From an uncultured Flavobacteriaceae bacterium (lineage in GTDB: Bacteria > Bacteroidota > Bacteroidia > Flavobacteriales > Flavobacteriaceae), in contig CALDYU010000014.1 of NCBI GenBank assembly GCA_937944485.1, positions 62,001 to 126,000 on the forward strand: a stretch of 64,000 nucleotides of DNA, written 5' to 3'. Every line of letters starts with the position of its first letter. Position 1 is the first letter of the stretch. Of the stretch, positions 35,613 to 45,183 are shown piece after piece. Made by a program: the position numbers and the translations under genes. Under the pieces are notes generated by a model that did not search any database, was not told the DNA's origin, and saw only the letters and a program-made list of their open reading frames with translations.

Positions 35613-36941
35613 ATGATAAAAAAGCTTAAACAACTAAGAACAAATTCTGGGTTTATGAGGTATTTTAAAAATACTTCATGGCTACTTGGTGAAAAAGTAT
35701 TACGAATTCTAGCTGCATTAACAGTGGGCTTATGGGTAACCAGGTATTTAGGACCAGCTGATTATGGCGTGCTTAGTTATGCGCAAAGTTTTGTTGCTAT
35801 CTTAGCCGCTTTTTCTTCACTCGGTTTAAATGAGATTTTATCTCGAGATTTAGTTAGTGACGCTAATAAAAAACTTACCTATTTGGGTACAGCATTTTTA
35901 TTGCAAACTATCGGATCATTGGTGCTTATGTGCTTTATTTTTGGTTCATTTTACTTAGACTTTGTTGAAGATATCGAATTAACACGAAAAATTATAGTTA
36001 TTCTCGGGCTATTAACTTTCGTAAACAGGTTTAGTGTAATAACCTCATACTTTTTAAGTATTGTTAAAAATGAGGCCATTGTTAAGGTTAGTATACTTAA
36101 CCTTGTTTTTTCTACTGTTTTGAAAGTACTTTTAATCACTTACGAAGCCCCTCTAATCTACTTTGTATATGTATTGGTCTTTGATACCTTGTTCTTAGCA
36201 ATAGGGTGGTTAATTGTATATGCAAAACATAAAGAATCAATTTTCAATTGGAAATTTTCGCTAAAAACGGCTAAACAAATGTTAGGTGATAGTTGGCCCT
36301 TGATTTTGAATTTGGTTTTTGCATCTATATATATGAAAGTTGATCAAGTGATGATCAAAGGAATGATGGATACAACTGCAGTTGGTCAGTATTCTGCTGC
36401 GGTATTATTGAGTCAAGCATGGTATTTTGTGCCTACGATTATTGCAAGTTCTCTTTTCCCAGCAATAGTAAATGCAAAAAAGCAAAGTGAAACTTTGTAT
36501 TATGATCGACTTCAAAAGCTATATGATATGATGGTGTTGTTTGCGGTTTCAATTGCAGTACCAATGACCTTTTTAAGTGATTTTTTGGTTTCTTTTTTGC
36601 TTGGACCAGAGTTTCCACTTACAGGTGGCGTTTTGAGTATTCATATTTGGGCTGGTGTTTTTGTCTTTTTAGGTCAGTCGACAAGTAAATGGACATTAAC
36701 TGAAAATATACAGCGATATAGCAGTGTATGTTTATTTATTGGAATGTTATGTAATATTGCTCTTAATTTTGTTGTAATACCACGCTACGGAATTTTTGGA
36801 GCGGCAGTGGCTACTATAATTTCTCAATCTATTTCTGTCTTTTTTGCACCCATTCTATTTAGAAAAACAAGACCTTCTTTCATAATGATGTTGAAAGCCT
36901 TAACATTCACCTCTGTATTCCAAAGAGTATTTCGTAGCTAA
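35613..36941 (+). CDS. wzx: Wzx-type repeat-unit flippase
   Basis: A 442-residue polytopic protein of the MOP superfamily (polysaccharide transporter type) with about twelve membrane helices. The opening SGFMRYFKNTSWLLGEKVLR, followed by LGPADYGVLSYAQSFVAI near 50, is the classic Wzx N terminus. It should flip undecaprenyl-linked repeat units to the periplasmic face for the polymerase. It begins a plus-strand pair with the AsnB-like gene 193 bases downstream. Confidence 0.93.
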   Translation: MIKKLKQLRTNSGFMRYFKNTSWLLGEKVLRILAALTVGLWVTRYLGPADYGVLSYAQSFVAILAAFSSLGLNEILSRDLVSDANKKLTYLGTAFLLQTIGSLVLMCFIFGSFYLDFVEDIELTRKIIVILGLLTFVNRFSVITSYFLSIVKNEAIVKVSILNLVFSTVLKVLLITYEAPLIYFVYVLVFDTLFLAIGWLIVYAKHKESIFNWKFSLKTAKQMLGDSWPLILNLVFASIYMKVDQVMIKGMMDTTAVGQYSAAVLLSQAWYFVPTIIASSLFPAIVNAKKQSETLYYDRLQKLYDMMVLFAVSIAVPMTFLSDFLVSFLLGPEFPLTGGVLSIHIWAGVFVFLGQSTSKWTLTENIQRYSSVCLFIGMLCNIALNFVVIPRYGIFGAAVATIISQSISVFFAPILFRKTRPSFIMMLKALTFTSVFQRVFRS

Positions 36942-37134
36942 TCGTATTTTAAAATTATGACTAGATTTTGGGTAGGAGCTTTATCAAGTTTAATTCACAA
37001 TAATCTTGCGAATTAAGAATCAACAGAGTAATTATTCACTACTTCATAAAATTGAACATATTTGATATCAAATATTTTATCAGCATTACCGTTAGGAAAG
37101 TATCAAACCAAAACAAACTAAAGACTAAAAAAAT

Positions 37135-38982
37135 ATGTGCGGAATATTTGGAACCATACCCAAAACAGAGACTTCATTTTTCAAATTCGCTCTAGACAAA
37201 ATAACTCACCGAGGACCAGATAGTTACGGAATCGAAGATATTGATAGTGAGATTACCCTTGGCCATAGAAGATTATCAATACTAGATTTATCAGAGAACG
37301 GGCATCAACCTATGAGTAATGATGATGGTCGATATACAATTGTTTTAAATGGCGAAATATATAATTTTCTTGAATTAAAAGAAGAGCTATCTAAAAAAGG
37401 ACATGATTTTAAAAGTACCTCCGATACTGAAGTGCTTTTAAAGTCTTACATAGAATGGGGAGAAGAGTGCGTTCTTAAATTTAATGGAATGTGGGCTTTT
37501 GCTATTTGGGATAAAGTAAAAAAAGAACTTTTCATGTCTCGAGATAGATATGGAAAAAAGCCCCTATTTTATGCAGTGATTGATGGTAAATTTATTTTTG
37601 CCTCTGAAATGAAATCGATCTATCCTTTTATTAAAAATCTTGAGGTTTCTGAAGATTTTGATTGGATGAAAAATAATATTTTTAGATATGAGGTAACTGA
37701 AAAATGTTTGATTAAAGGAATTAAACGTTTTCCACATGGACATAGTGGAACTTTTTCTAATGGAAAATTAACAACTAAGCGCTACTGGAATACTTTAGAT
37801 CATTTGGTTGATGTTCCTAAATCGTATGATGAACAAGTGGAGCAGTTTAGATCACTGTTTTTGGATGCTTGTAAATTACGTATGCGATCAGATGTTGCTA
37901 TCGGAACTGCTTTAAGCGGTGGCTTAGACAGTAGTGCAACAATTGGCGCTATGGCTCATTTATCAAAAAATAATAATAGTTATTCCAAAGATTGGCAACA
38001 CGCATTTGTCGCTACTTTTCCAGAAACTCCGATGGACGAGTCTAAATACGCTAAAATGGTTACCGATCATTTAGGTATAAAAGGCACGTTTATGGAGGTT
38101 GAACCTCAAAAGCACTGGGGTAAACTTGAAGAGTATTTTTATCTCTTTGAAGATCTTTATATCACTACCCCCATTCCAATGATAATGATTTATGAAGCAG
38201 TAAAGAAAAACGGAGTTACGGTTACTTTAGACGGTCATGGTGCTGATGAACTGTTTAGTGGTTATAATGGACTTATTGAAGCGCTTTGGGATACTAAATT
38301 AAATCCGAAAAAAATAAAGAATGTTCTAGATACCTATCAAGGTACTTTAAATACGAGTGATCAGTTTGATAAAATTAATTACTCGAAAGTATATTCTTCA
38401 TTTATGATAAAAACTGCTGCGAAAAAATTACTAGGTAAAGACAGAGTTTCTAGAGATCACGATCATCCTAATTTTAAAAAGTTAGACAATTTATCAAAAC
38501 ATCTTTATGTGATTTTTAATGAAACCATTTTACCAACCCTATTAAGAAATTACGATAGATACGCTATGATTAGTGGTGTTGAGATAAGAATGCCTTTCAT
38601 GGATCATAGATTGGTGAGTTTTGTCAACTCATTACCATATACCAGTAAAATGGGGGATGGGTACACTAAAAAATTAATACGGGATGCGATTGACCCTTAT
38701 ATACCTAAAGAAGTAACTTGGAGAAAATCAAAAATTGGATTTACATCACCTATTGTAGATTGGATGCAAAATGATCTTAGTGAGTGGTTTTCAGATACGG
38801 TGCATTCAAAATCGTTTTTACAATCTCAATTAGTTGATAACCCGATGGAGTTACAAGGAAAAATAATGGACATCGTAACAAATAAAAGTAAGAATTTTGT
38901 AGTGGCACAAGATTCATGGAGGGCCTTAACACCATATATTTGGGGTAAATCGACTTTAGATCGAAATCATAAGGCCATGTAA
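37135..38982 (+). CDS. asnB: Glutamine-hydrolysing asparagine synthase family amidotransferase
   Basis: A 615-residue class II glutamine amidotransferase. Cys2 of MCGIFGTIP is the glutaminase nucleophile, ITHRGPDSYG near 25 and LNGEIYNF near 71 bind glutamine, and SGGLDSS at 261-267 is the PP-loop that adenylates the acceptor carboxylate. True AsnB makes asparagine, but copies inside surface glycan loci, such as WbpS of Pseudomonas aeruginosa O6, are thought to amidate hexosaminuronic acids. TviB/TviC and Ugd enzymes in this same locus supply suitable acids. It lies between wzx and a convergent lipoprotein gene. Amidation of the polymer is an inference. Confidence 0.9.
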   Translation: MCGIFGTIPKTETSFFKFALDKITHRGPDSYGIEDIDSEITLGHRRLSILDLSENGHQPMSNDDGRYTIVLNGEIYNFLELKEELSKKGHDFKSTSDTEVLLKSYIEWGEECVLKFNGMWAFAIWDKVKKELFMSRDRYGKKPLFYAVIDGKFIFASEMKSIYPFIKNLEVSEDFDWMKNNIFRYEVTEKCLIKGIKRFPHGHSGTFSNGKLTTKRYWNTLDHLVDVPKSYDEQVEQFRSLFLDACKLRMRSDVAIGTALSGGLDSSATIGAMAHLSKNNNSYSKDWQHAFVATFPETPMDESKYAKMVTDHLGIKGTFMEVEPQKHWGKLEEYFYLFEDLYITTPIPMIMIYEAVKKNGVTVTLDGHGADELFSGYNGLIEALWDTKLNPKKIKNVLDTYQGTLNTSDQFDKINYSKVYSSFMIKTAAKKLLGKDRVSRDHDHPNFKKLDNLSKHLYVIFNETILPTLLRNYDRYAMISGVEIRMPFMDHRLVSFVNSLPYTSKMGDGYTKKLIRDAIDPYIPKEVTWRKSKIGFTSPIVDWMQNDLSEWFSDTVHSKSFLQSQLVDNPMELQGKIMDIVTNKSKNFVVAQDSWRALTPYIWGKSTLDRNHKAM

Positions 38983-39014
38983 AATATTTCGTCTTATATT
39001 TTTTTGAAATACAC

Positions 39015-39053
39015 AAGCCTTAATTTATGCTCTTAAGCTATTTATTAAGGCTT
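39015..39053. terminator. Convergent-gene hairpin after asnB and the PKD lipoprotein
   Basis: AAGCCTTAAT (39015-39024) and ATTAAGGCTT (39044-39053) form a perfect 10-bp stem with a 19-base loop, between two genes that point at each other. T runs on either side are weak, but the position suits a two-way terminator. Confidence 0.6.
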
Positions 39054-39097
39054 AAAAATTATAACATATTCCGCGCTAGAACGACTCCAGCGATTTT

Positions 39098-42000
39098 CTA
39101 ATTTGGTGGGTTGAAATTTACTCCCGACCATGTATTATTAATCCATCGAACATTGAATTTGCTATATGGGGCATACTGACCATCAGTTTCTACTACTAAA
39201 TTTTGCCCATTTATGAATCTGCAATTTTGAATCGTTATATCTTTTGTTCTTAATTGTGTAACCGCAACAAAATTAAAATTAGTGACTTCAAAATTTTGTA
39301 ACGTATTTCTTTCAGCTGAAGCAGCAAAGTTGGTTCCTCCTCCAACATTTAAAACCCTATTAGTGTTTTGTATGACTAACCCATCGAAGGTATTGTCATA
39401 CCCCATGCTTACTTCATCTCTATCACCACCCGGACCAACAAAACCATCATCATAATCTCCCCAAGAGATAGCAGCCCACGTATCTTGTATGTACATGTTT
39501 TTAATTAAATTATTGTTTGCTCCGTTAAAAATGGCTAAAACAGCATGCCAATTGCTCGAGCTGGTGTCAACACCATAAATTTTACAATCTTCAATAGTAT
39601 TGTATTGTACACCAGAGAAATTTAACTCAAAGCTGGTTCTTTTGGCAGTACAATTTTTAAAAGTATTATTTTTTGCAAGATCTTTCATGTCAAATCCATG
39701 ACCTCCATGGCTTAAATAGCTGAGTCTTTCAGCTAAGCTATTTTCAACTACGGTGTTATTGGTGCCTCCTGTTAACAAAAAGTAATAGTCGGTAGGATTA
39801 CCATTATTGTTTGCATATACTTTGCAATGATTTACTCTAGAATAGTCAGAATCAGATAGATTGAACGCTTCAGCCCCTGCATTTAAAACAAAAGAATCTT
39901 CAATTAGAGTGTTATTCCCCTCAATTTTAAAACCTACACCTGTATATGAATTCGAGTTAGATTGATTTCCGACATTGGTGACAATAATGTTTTTGAGGTG
40001 ACTGTTAGTAGCAATATTTATGGTTTGAACTCCGATAGCGTATCCTGTTATCTGAAAATTTTCGATTTCAATATAACGATCATGAATAGTAATCGCAGTT
40101 CCTAATCCGTTCGACCCTTGTAGCAAAGGCATAGAATTTGCACTAACAATTTCACCATAGTTAAACGTTGAACCATTAACACTCGTAATATCACCTGGAA
40201 TGCTCTTATAGCCAATAAACTTAATTGGAGCTCCACTATTTCCGTTATTATACGTTCGAAGTTGTTTATTTCCGTAATTGCCAGATTTAACGTAAATAAC
40301 ATCGCCTGCCTTGGCAACATTAAATGCATGTTCTAAACTCCATGGACTACTTGGAGATGTTCCATTATTAGATGAATTGCCATTCGTTGCAACATAAAAC
40401 CCGGGTGGTACATTCCCGCCTCCATTGGTGTTTTCTTCTTCCACATCGATTTGAACCTCTTGACTACTTGATAGGCCTTGAGCATCTTTGACTGTTAAAA
40501 TAATAGTGTAAACCCCTGGATCAATAAAAGTATGTGAAGGGTTAGCTACTGCAGCAGTTGAACCATCTCTAAAGTCCCATGAGTAACTTTTAATTCCTGA
40601 GTTGTCTGACGAAGAATCACCTAAAAACTGAACTGTTAATGGAGCTTTTCCAGAAAGCGGCGAAGCCGTAGCCACAGCAACAGGAGGAGTGTTCTGATTC
40701 TCAGAAACAACAATAGTTATTGTTTTTTTATCCATTAGCTCTTGCGCATCTTTCACCGTTAATTCTACTTCATAGGTTCCGGGATTTTCAAATTGATGAG
40801 ATGGATTGGCAGTACTCGCGTTGGTTCCATCTTTAAAATCCCAGAAATAACTAGTAATACCATTATCATCGCTAGAATTATCACTAGTAAATTGTACATT
40901 AAGAGGTGCAGCACCATTTGTGGGGTTTGCAGATACTACAGCTATTGGCCCCTTGTTTTCCGGCTCCGTAACCGTAATTAAAACCGAAGTTGTATCTGTA
41001 AGCCCATTTTCATCAGATACTTCTAATTCCACTTCATATTCACCAGGGCTATCATACGTATACTCGAAGTCAACGGCATTTGCTTTAGAACCATCTTTTA
41101 GATCCCATGCGTAACTTGTAATTGATTTATCATCAGTAGAATTACCTCCATCGAACGAAACTTTAAGTGGGGCTTCCCCAAATTTAGGAGTTGCATCTAT
41201 GATAGCTTCAGGAGCTTGGTTGTCTGTTTCAGTCACAGAGATTGTCACGGTATCAGTACTTTTAAGTCCACTTTCGTCAGTTACCGTTAACGCAACAATA
41301 TAGACACCAACTTCTGTAAAAGTATGTTCGGGATTAATTTCAGTACCACTAGTATCGTCTTTAAAATCCCAATTAAAACTAACAATTTTGACATCATCAG
41401 TTGAATTATTAGCCATGAAATTTACAACTAATGGCACCTTGCCACTAGTAGGAGTTGCATCAGCAATGGCTACTGGGGCCTGATTTGCATCAGGTTTTTC
41501 CTCTTCTTGTTCGTTAGTATCTTCGATAGCTTCAGCACTTTTTAGTACTTCATATGTTACCACAAGTTTGGGTCCTACTTGTGTTTCATGTTCCTTAGAC
41601 GCAAATGCTAAATCATTACCATTTTTATGCCTCAAAATTAAGGTTGTGTTTTCCGTATTTACATAGGTAATATCTAAAGGAATAACTTCCGTAGTTCCGA
41701 TCTTATATTCTTTTAAAATTGATCCTAACTCAATTTCAATTGTAGGAGCCGTCTCTTGGGTTAAATTACCTTCTGTCCAATCACTAGACTTGGCCTTAAA
41801 TACTGAAATATTACCATTGCCATCATCACCATCAACCGTGAACTGTAACTCTGCCTTTGTAATTTCACCATTAATTTGACCTATAGGACTTAAGTCAAAC
41901 ATTAAGTAACTTACCCTTTGATCTTCTTCTAAACGAATAATACTTTGATTAAACCCTTTGCCACTTTGAACATGAGCGTCATTGGTTGTAAAGAAACTGG

Positions 42001-42205
42001 TTGTTCTTAATTCATTATCAGGTTCATTCTCTTCCCCGGATTCGAATATCTCAATATTTTCTTTGTCGGCATCTACATTATTTGGATCTTCTAAAACAGA
42101 ATCAGCCAACAAATCAGAATCTTTACTACAACCAAGATTTAAACTTAACGAGGCTAAAATGAAGAAGGTAAAAATTAGACTTAATTTAGAGGAAGGCGTG
42201 AGCAT
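39098..42205 (-). CDS. Surface lipoprotein: DNRLRE-like domain, four PKD domains, right-handed beta-helix
   Basis: A 1035-residue protein. The signal ends in the lipobox LNLGC, followed by SKDSD, which resembles the Bacteroidota surface-lipoprotein export signal. Domains in order: a DNRLRE/CBM96-like jellyroll (about 70-215, with FNQSIIRLEEDQRVSYLMFD), four PKD domains (about 237-590, each with a WDFKDGT-like core), and a parallel beta-helix (about 600-1035, opening YVATNGNSSNNGTS) of the polysaccharide lyase or depolymerase type, ending FNPPN. A conserved-looking NPTDYYFLL and GGHGFD lie in the helix. It is a paralogue of the next gene. It may bind, process or anchor the polysaccharide made by this locus; catalysis is unproven. 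Confidence 0.85.
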   Translation of the reverse strand: MLTPSSKLSLIFTFFILASLSLNLGCSKDSDLLADSVLEDPNNVDADKENIEIFESGEENEPDNELRTTSFFTTNDAHVQSGKGFNQSIIRLEEDQRVSYLMFDLSPIGQINGEITKAELQFTVDGDDGNGNISVFKAKSSDWTEGNLTQETAPTIEIELGSILKEYKIGTTEVIPLDITYVNTENTTLILRHKNGNDLAFASKEHETQVGPKLVVTYEVLKSAEAIEDTNEQEEEKPDANQAPVAIADATPTSGKVPLVVNFMANNSTDDVKIVSFNWDFKDDTSGTEINPEHTFTEVGVYIVALTVTDESGLKSTDTVTISVTETDNQAPEAIIDATPKFGEAPLKVSFDGGNSTDDKSITSYAWDLKDGSKANAVDFEYTYDSPGEYEVELEVSDENGLTDTTSVLITVTEPENKGPIAVVSANPTNGAAPLNVQFTSDNSSDDNGITSYFWDFKDGTNASTANPSHQFENPGTYEVELTVKDAQELMDKKTITIVVSENQNTPPVAVATASPLSGKAPLTVQFLGDSSSDNSGIKSYSWDFRDGSTAAVANPSHTFIDPGVYTIILTVKDAQGLSSSQEVQIDVEEENTNGGGNVPPGFYVATNGNSSNNGTSPSSPWSLEHAFNVAKAGDVIYVKSGNYGNKQLRTYNNGNSGAPIKFIGYKSIPGDITSVNGSTFNYGEIVSANSMPLLQGSNGLGTAITIHDRYIEIENFQITGYAIGVQTINIATNSHLKNIIVTNVGNQSNSNSYTGVGFKIEGNNTLIEDSFVLNAGAEAFNLSDSDYSRVNHCKVYANNNGNPTDYYFLLTGGTNNTVVENSLAERLSYLSHGGHGFDMKDLAKNNTFKNCTAKRTSFELNFSGVQYNTIEDCKIYGVDTSSSNWHAVLAIFNGANNNLIKNMYIQDTWAAISWGDYDDGFVGPGGDRDEVSMGYDNTFDGLVIQNTNRVLNVGGGTNFAASAERNTLQNFEVTNFNFVAVTQLRTKDITIQNCRFINGQNLVVETDGQYAPYSKFNVRWINNTWSGVNFNPPN

Positions 42206-42619
42206 TTTTTATATGGGACTTATTATTTAAAGTATTCATTATGAGTTGGTAAAGCTCATTCAAAATTGTTTAAGATTTTTAAGGTTTGGTTTAGCAGTCA
42301 TTTAGATATTTTTATATTTATTGCTTTGAAAAGCTGATTTTCGATCAAACGACTATTTCTAACGTTGAAATACACTTATTTAGTGTAAATTCTAGCTGCA
42401 AACGTAATTATTCAGGCCCGTTATTTATAAAAATGAAGTGTTTTTTCGATGAAATGCACGTATTAAGTTGCAATTTTAACATCTGTTGCTAGATGACAGG
42501 CTCTTTTTTGGTCTAATCGCCGAACAGCCGTAGAAGGTTTGGTTCTAATACGCTGAAATTTTAAATAGTTGTGTAGTAAAAAAGAACTATTTCTGCACAA
42601 TTTTGATACACCTCTTTAA
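42206..42619. other. Intergenic region between the beta-helix lipoprotein genes
   Basis: These 414 AT-rich bases hold no recognisable gene. A short palindrome TACACT-TATTT-AGTGTA lies at 42371-42387 (6-bp arms). The segments TCGATGAAATGCACG (42446-42460) and ACGTATTAAGTT (42458-42469) have near copies in other leaders of the locus. No clear promoter box was found on the minus strand. Confidence 0.4.
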
Positions 42620-44665
42620 TTAGTTTGGCGGAGTGAAACCAACATTGTTCCAGATACAATTTTGGTAAGATGAATTTAAAGGGTATGAAGGTGAATTGGG
42701 TATTACTTCTATTTTTAAATCTACAATTTCGTTGAAATTACAGTTTTTTAATACTGTATTAGTATTTGCTCTGTCGACTTCAAATAGGTATTTTAAATTG
42801 TTAAAACTGCAATCTTCAAAAAGATTGTTGTCTGCACTACTTGAATGATTTTCAACTTGAAAATATGCAAAAGCTATTCCAGAAAAAGCATCATTTACTG
42901 TTACTCTTCTAAACGTATTTGAGTCGCTTGCATCACTTATATCTCCTCTTAGACCATCTTTCCAATCTAAAAATTTAATTGAGCAGTTTGTAAGTAAAAT
43001 ATCTTCAAATAAATTATGATGAGAACCATTTGCCAAATTAATTCCACCCACTTCAAAAGATTGGCTATTAACATTCGCTTCCTTCTTTATAGCACCATTT
43101 TTAAAAGTATTGTTAGTAGTATTAGGAAACTGTACTTCTAATACGGTATTCGTTATTTCGAAACCATCAACGGTGTTATCCGAAATCTGATCATTCCCTT
43201 TAAAAACTATGCCATGACCTCTATGTTCAAGAGCTCCTTTTCTAAAAACCTTGGTGTTAATAAATTCAGAATTTATGGTGTTTTCTCCAACCAGAAAATA
43301 ATAGTCTGTAGGGTTAACAGTATTATCGGAGTATACGGTGTTGTTTTTAGCTAAAACTGCTGTACAGTTGTTAAATGTTATTCCTTGAGCACCAGAATTT
43401 TGAACAAAACAATTTAGTAATTCTGTATTATTTCCGGATAAGACAATGCCATTACCGAAATAATTTAATAGCGGGTTGTTTGTAGCGTTGGGATAGGTGT
43501 GATTAGGGTTGAAATCTCCAACTTTGGCGACAATTATATTTTTGAAAGTGGCATGGCTGGCTCTTGCCAAAAGACCAAATTCGAATTGGGTTATTTGAAA
43601 ATTTTCAATGTGGATATAAGATTCTAAAGCAGTAATGCCAGTACCCGATCCAATGCCGTTAGACGGTATACCTTCTAGAAGGGGCATAATTGATGAGTCT
43701 AATTTATCTCCGTATTTAAAGGTGGATCCATTTACACTTTCAATATCTCCTGGTTGATTTCTATAACCAATGAATTTAATTAATTTATTTATACTACCAG
43801 AATTATCGGCTATTAATTCTAAGTTACCATAGTTGCCTGCTTTAACATATACAACGTCACCAGCAATAGCTTTGTCAAAAGCATGTTCGATATTCCAAGA
43901 AGTAGCTTCAGTGCGACCATCATTTGTTGATTTACCATTAGTAGTTACGTAATAGGCTCCCGGATCAATAGGGTTTTTAGGTTGATCAAATTGTTCTTGA
44001 CCTTCTTCGATTTCAATTAACTGACTATCTTCTAAAGTTTTATATGATACAATAAGTTTTGGGCCATTATTGGTAGTACTTTCCTTAGAAGCGAAAGCCA
44101 AATCGTTACCTTCGCTATGGGTCATTATTAATGTAGTTTGTTCAGGGGAAAAAGAAGAAAAATCTAAGTCAATTTTTATTGGTGCACCTACTTTGTAATT
44201 GTTGTTTATACTAGCAATCTCTGCTAACGATTTTGGTGCGTTATCTACAGATAAATTATCTTCGGACCAAGCATTCGAATCACCCTTATATATAGAGATT
44301 TTACCATCTCCTTCATCACTGTCAATAGAAAATTTTAAAACAGCACCTGTTATTTCACCGTTAATTTCTGATAAGTCAAACTTTAAATAACTGGTGCGAA
44401 AGTCTTCCTGTAGCCTTATAATAGATTGATTAAGACCTTGCTCGTCTTGAAGGTAAGCATCGCTTTTTGGAGAGAATGCAAAGGTACGTATAACATAGCC
44501 CACCTCATCAGCTGGAATATCGGGATATCTATTTTCAAGAGCAATTATTGGTTCAGATAAAACAGCATCAGCAAATAAATCTGAATCTTTATTACATGAA
44601 AATAAGACTGAAAAAAAGACGCAAAGCAATACCATAACACTATAATTCGTGGGGATTATTTTCAT
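42620..44665 (-). CDS. Surface lipoprotein: DNRLRE-like domain and right-handed beta-helix
   Basis: A 681-residue paralogue of the preceding protein but without PKD domains. The signal ends VLFSC (lipobox) followed by NKDSDLFADAVL, almost the same as the SKDSDLLADSVL of the other. It has the DNRLRE-like jellyroll (about 48-210, with LNQSIIRLQEDFRTSYLKFD), a short linker and the beta-helix (about 233-681, opening YYVTTNGKSTND). The segments NPTDYYFL, RGHGI and the closing FTPPN are shared with the longer protein. Both lie between the amidotransferase and the uronic acid genes. Function is probably binding or cleavage of a uronic-acid polymer at the cell surface. Confidence 0.82.
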   Translation of the reverse strand: MKIIPTNYSVMVLLCVFFSVLFSCNKDSDLFADAVLSEPIIALENRYPDIPADEVGYVIRTFAFSPKSDAYLQDEQGLNQSIIRLQEDFRTSYLKFDLSEINGEITGAVLKFSIDSDEGDGKISIYKGDSNAWSEDNLSVDNAPKSLAEIASINNNYKVGAPIKIDLDFSSFSPEQTTLIMTHSEGNDLAFASKESTTNNGPKLIVSYKTLEDSQLIEIEEGQEQFDQPKNPIDPGAYYVTTNGKSTNDGRTEATSWNIEHAFDKAIAGDVVYVKAGNYGNLELIADNSGSINKLIKFIGYRNQPGDIESVNGSTFKYGDKLDSSIMPLLEGIPSNGIGSGTGITALESYIHIENFQITQFEFGLLARASHATFKNIIVAKVGDFNPNHTYPNATNNPLLNYFGNGIVLSGNNTELLNCFVQNSGAQGITFNNCTAVLAKNNTVYSDNTVNPTDYYFLVGENTINSEFINTKVFRKGALEHRGHGIVFKGNDQISDNTVDGFEITNTVLEVQFPNTTNNTFKNGAIKKEANVNSQSFEVGGINLANGSHHNLFEDILLTNCSIKFLDWKDGLRGDISDASDSNTFRRVTVNDAFSGIAFAYFQVENHSSSADNNLFEDCSFNNLKYLFEVDRANTNTVLKNCNFNEIVDLKIEVIPNSPSYPLNSSYQNCIWNNVGFTPPN

Positions 44666-45183
44666 AAGTAGGTAAAAAAATTTAAACTCTTGTTTCGATT
44701 CGGGTTCTTAATGTAAAATATCGACGAATGGGTTGTTTTTATCGATATTTAACTTTAGTAAATTACGTATATTAAGTTAATACTAGACTTTGCTATGAAG
44801 GTGTTTTCGACAAACTACTTCTTTTATTAACATTTATAATGTTTTGATGAACTTAATTGTCTGTTCACAATACTATTCTAAATATAACTAGTGGATGTTT
44901 AGAAATGTTGTGGGGTTTTATATTTAATAGGTGAAATACCAATTTTTAATCACAAAATCGTTAAAATGCAATAATACATGGGATAGTGAAGGAGTTTTAC
45001 CGATAAATTGCAAAATTGAAAAATTGTATTTAACCGAAAATTATGGTTTTTGATATATTAAATATTTACAATGGAAAAATCAAGATTAGGAATTGTAATT
45101 CTATTCCCGTAGAATTCAAAAGGAGAAAAAATATAGCTTTTCCCCCCTGAACATAAAAATCGTTACATTTTTTATAGGTAGCT
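44666..45183. other. Long AT-rich leader upstream of the second beta-helix lipoprotein gene
   Basis: A 518-base space without a recognisable gene. It contains a perfect 9-bp inverted repeat AAATATCGA (44715-44723) and TCGATATTT (44741-44749), 17 bases apart, about 50 bases before the lipoprotein start, plus ACGTATATTAAGTT (44765-44778), which resembles a segment in the leader of its paralogue. The left part probably carries the lipoprotein promoter and the right part the end of the tviB transcript. Confidence 0.4.
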
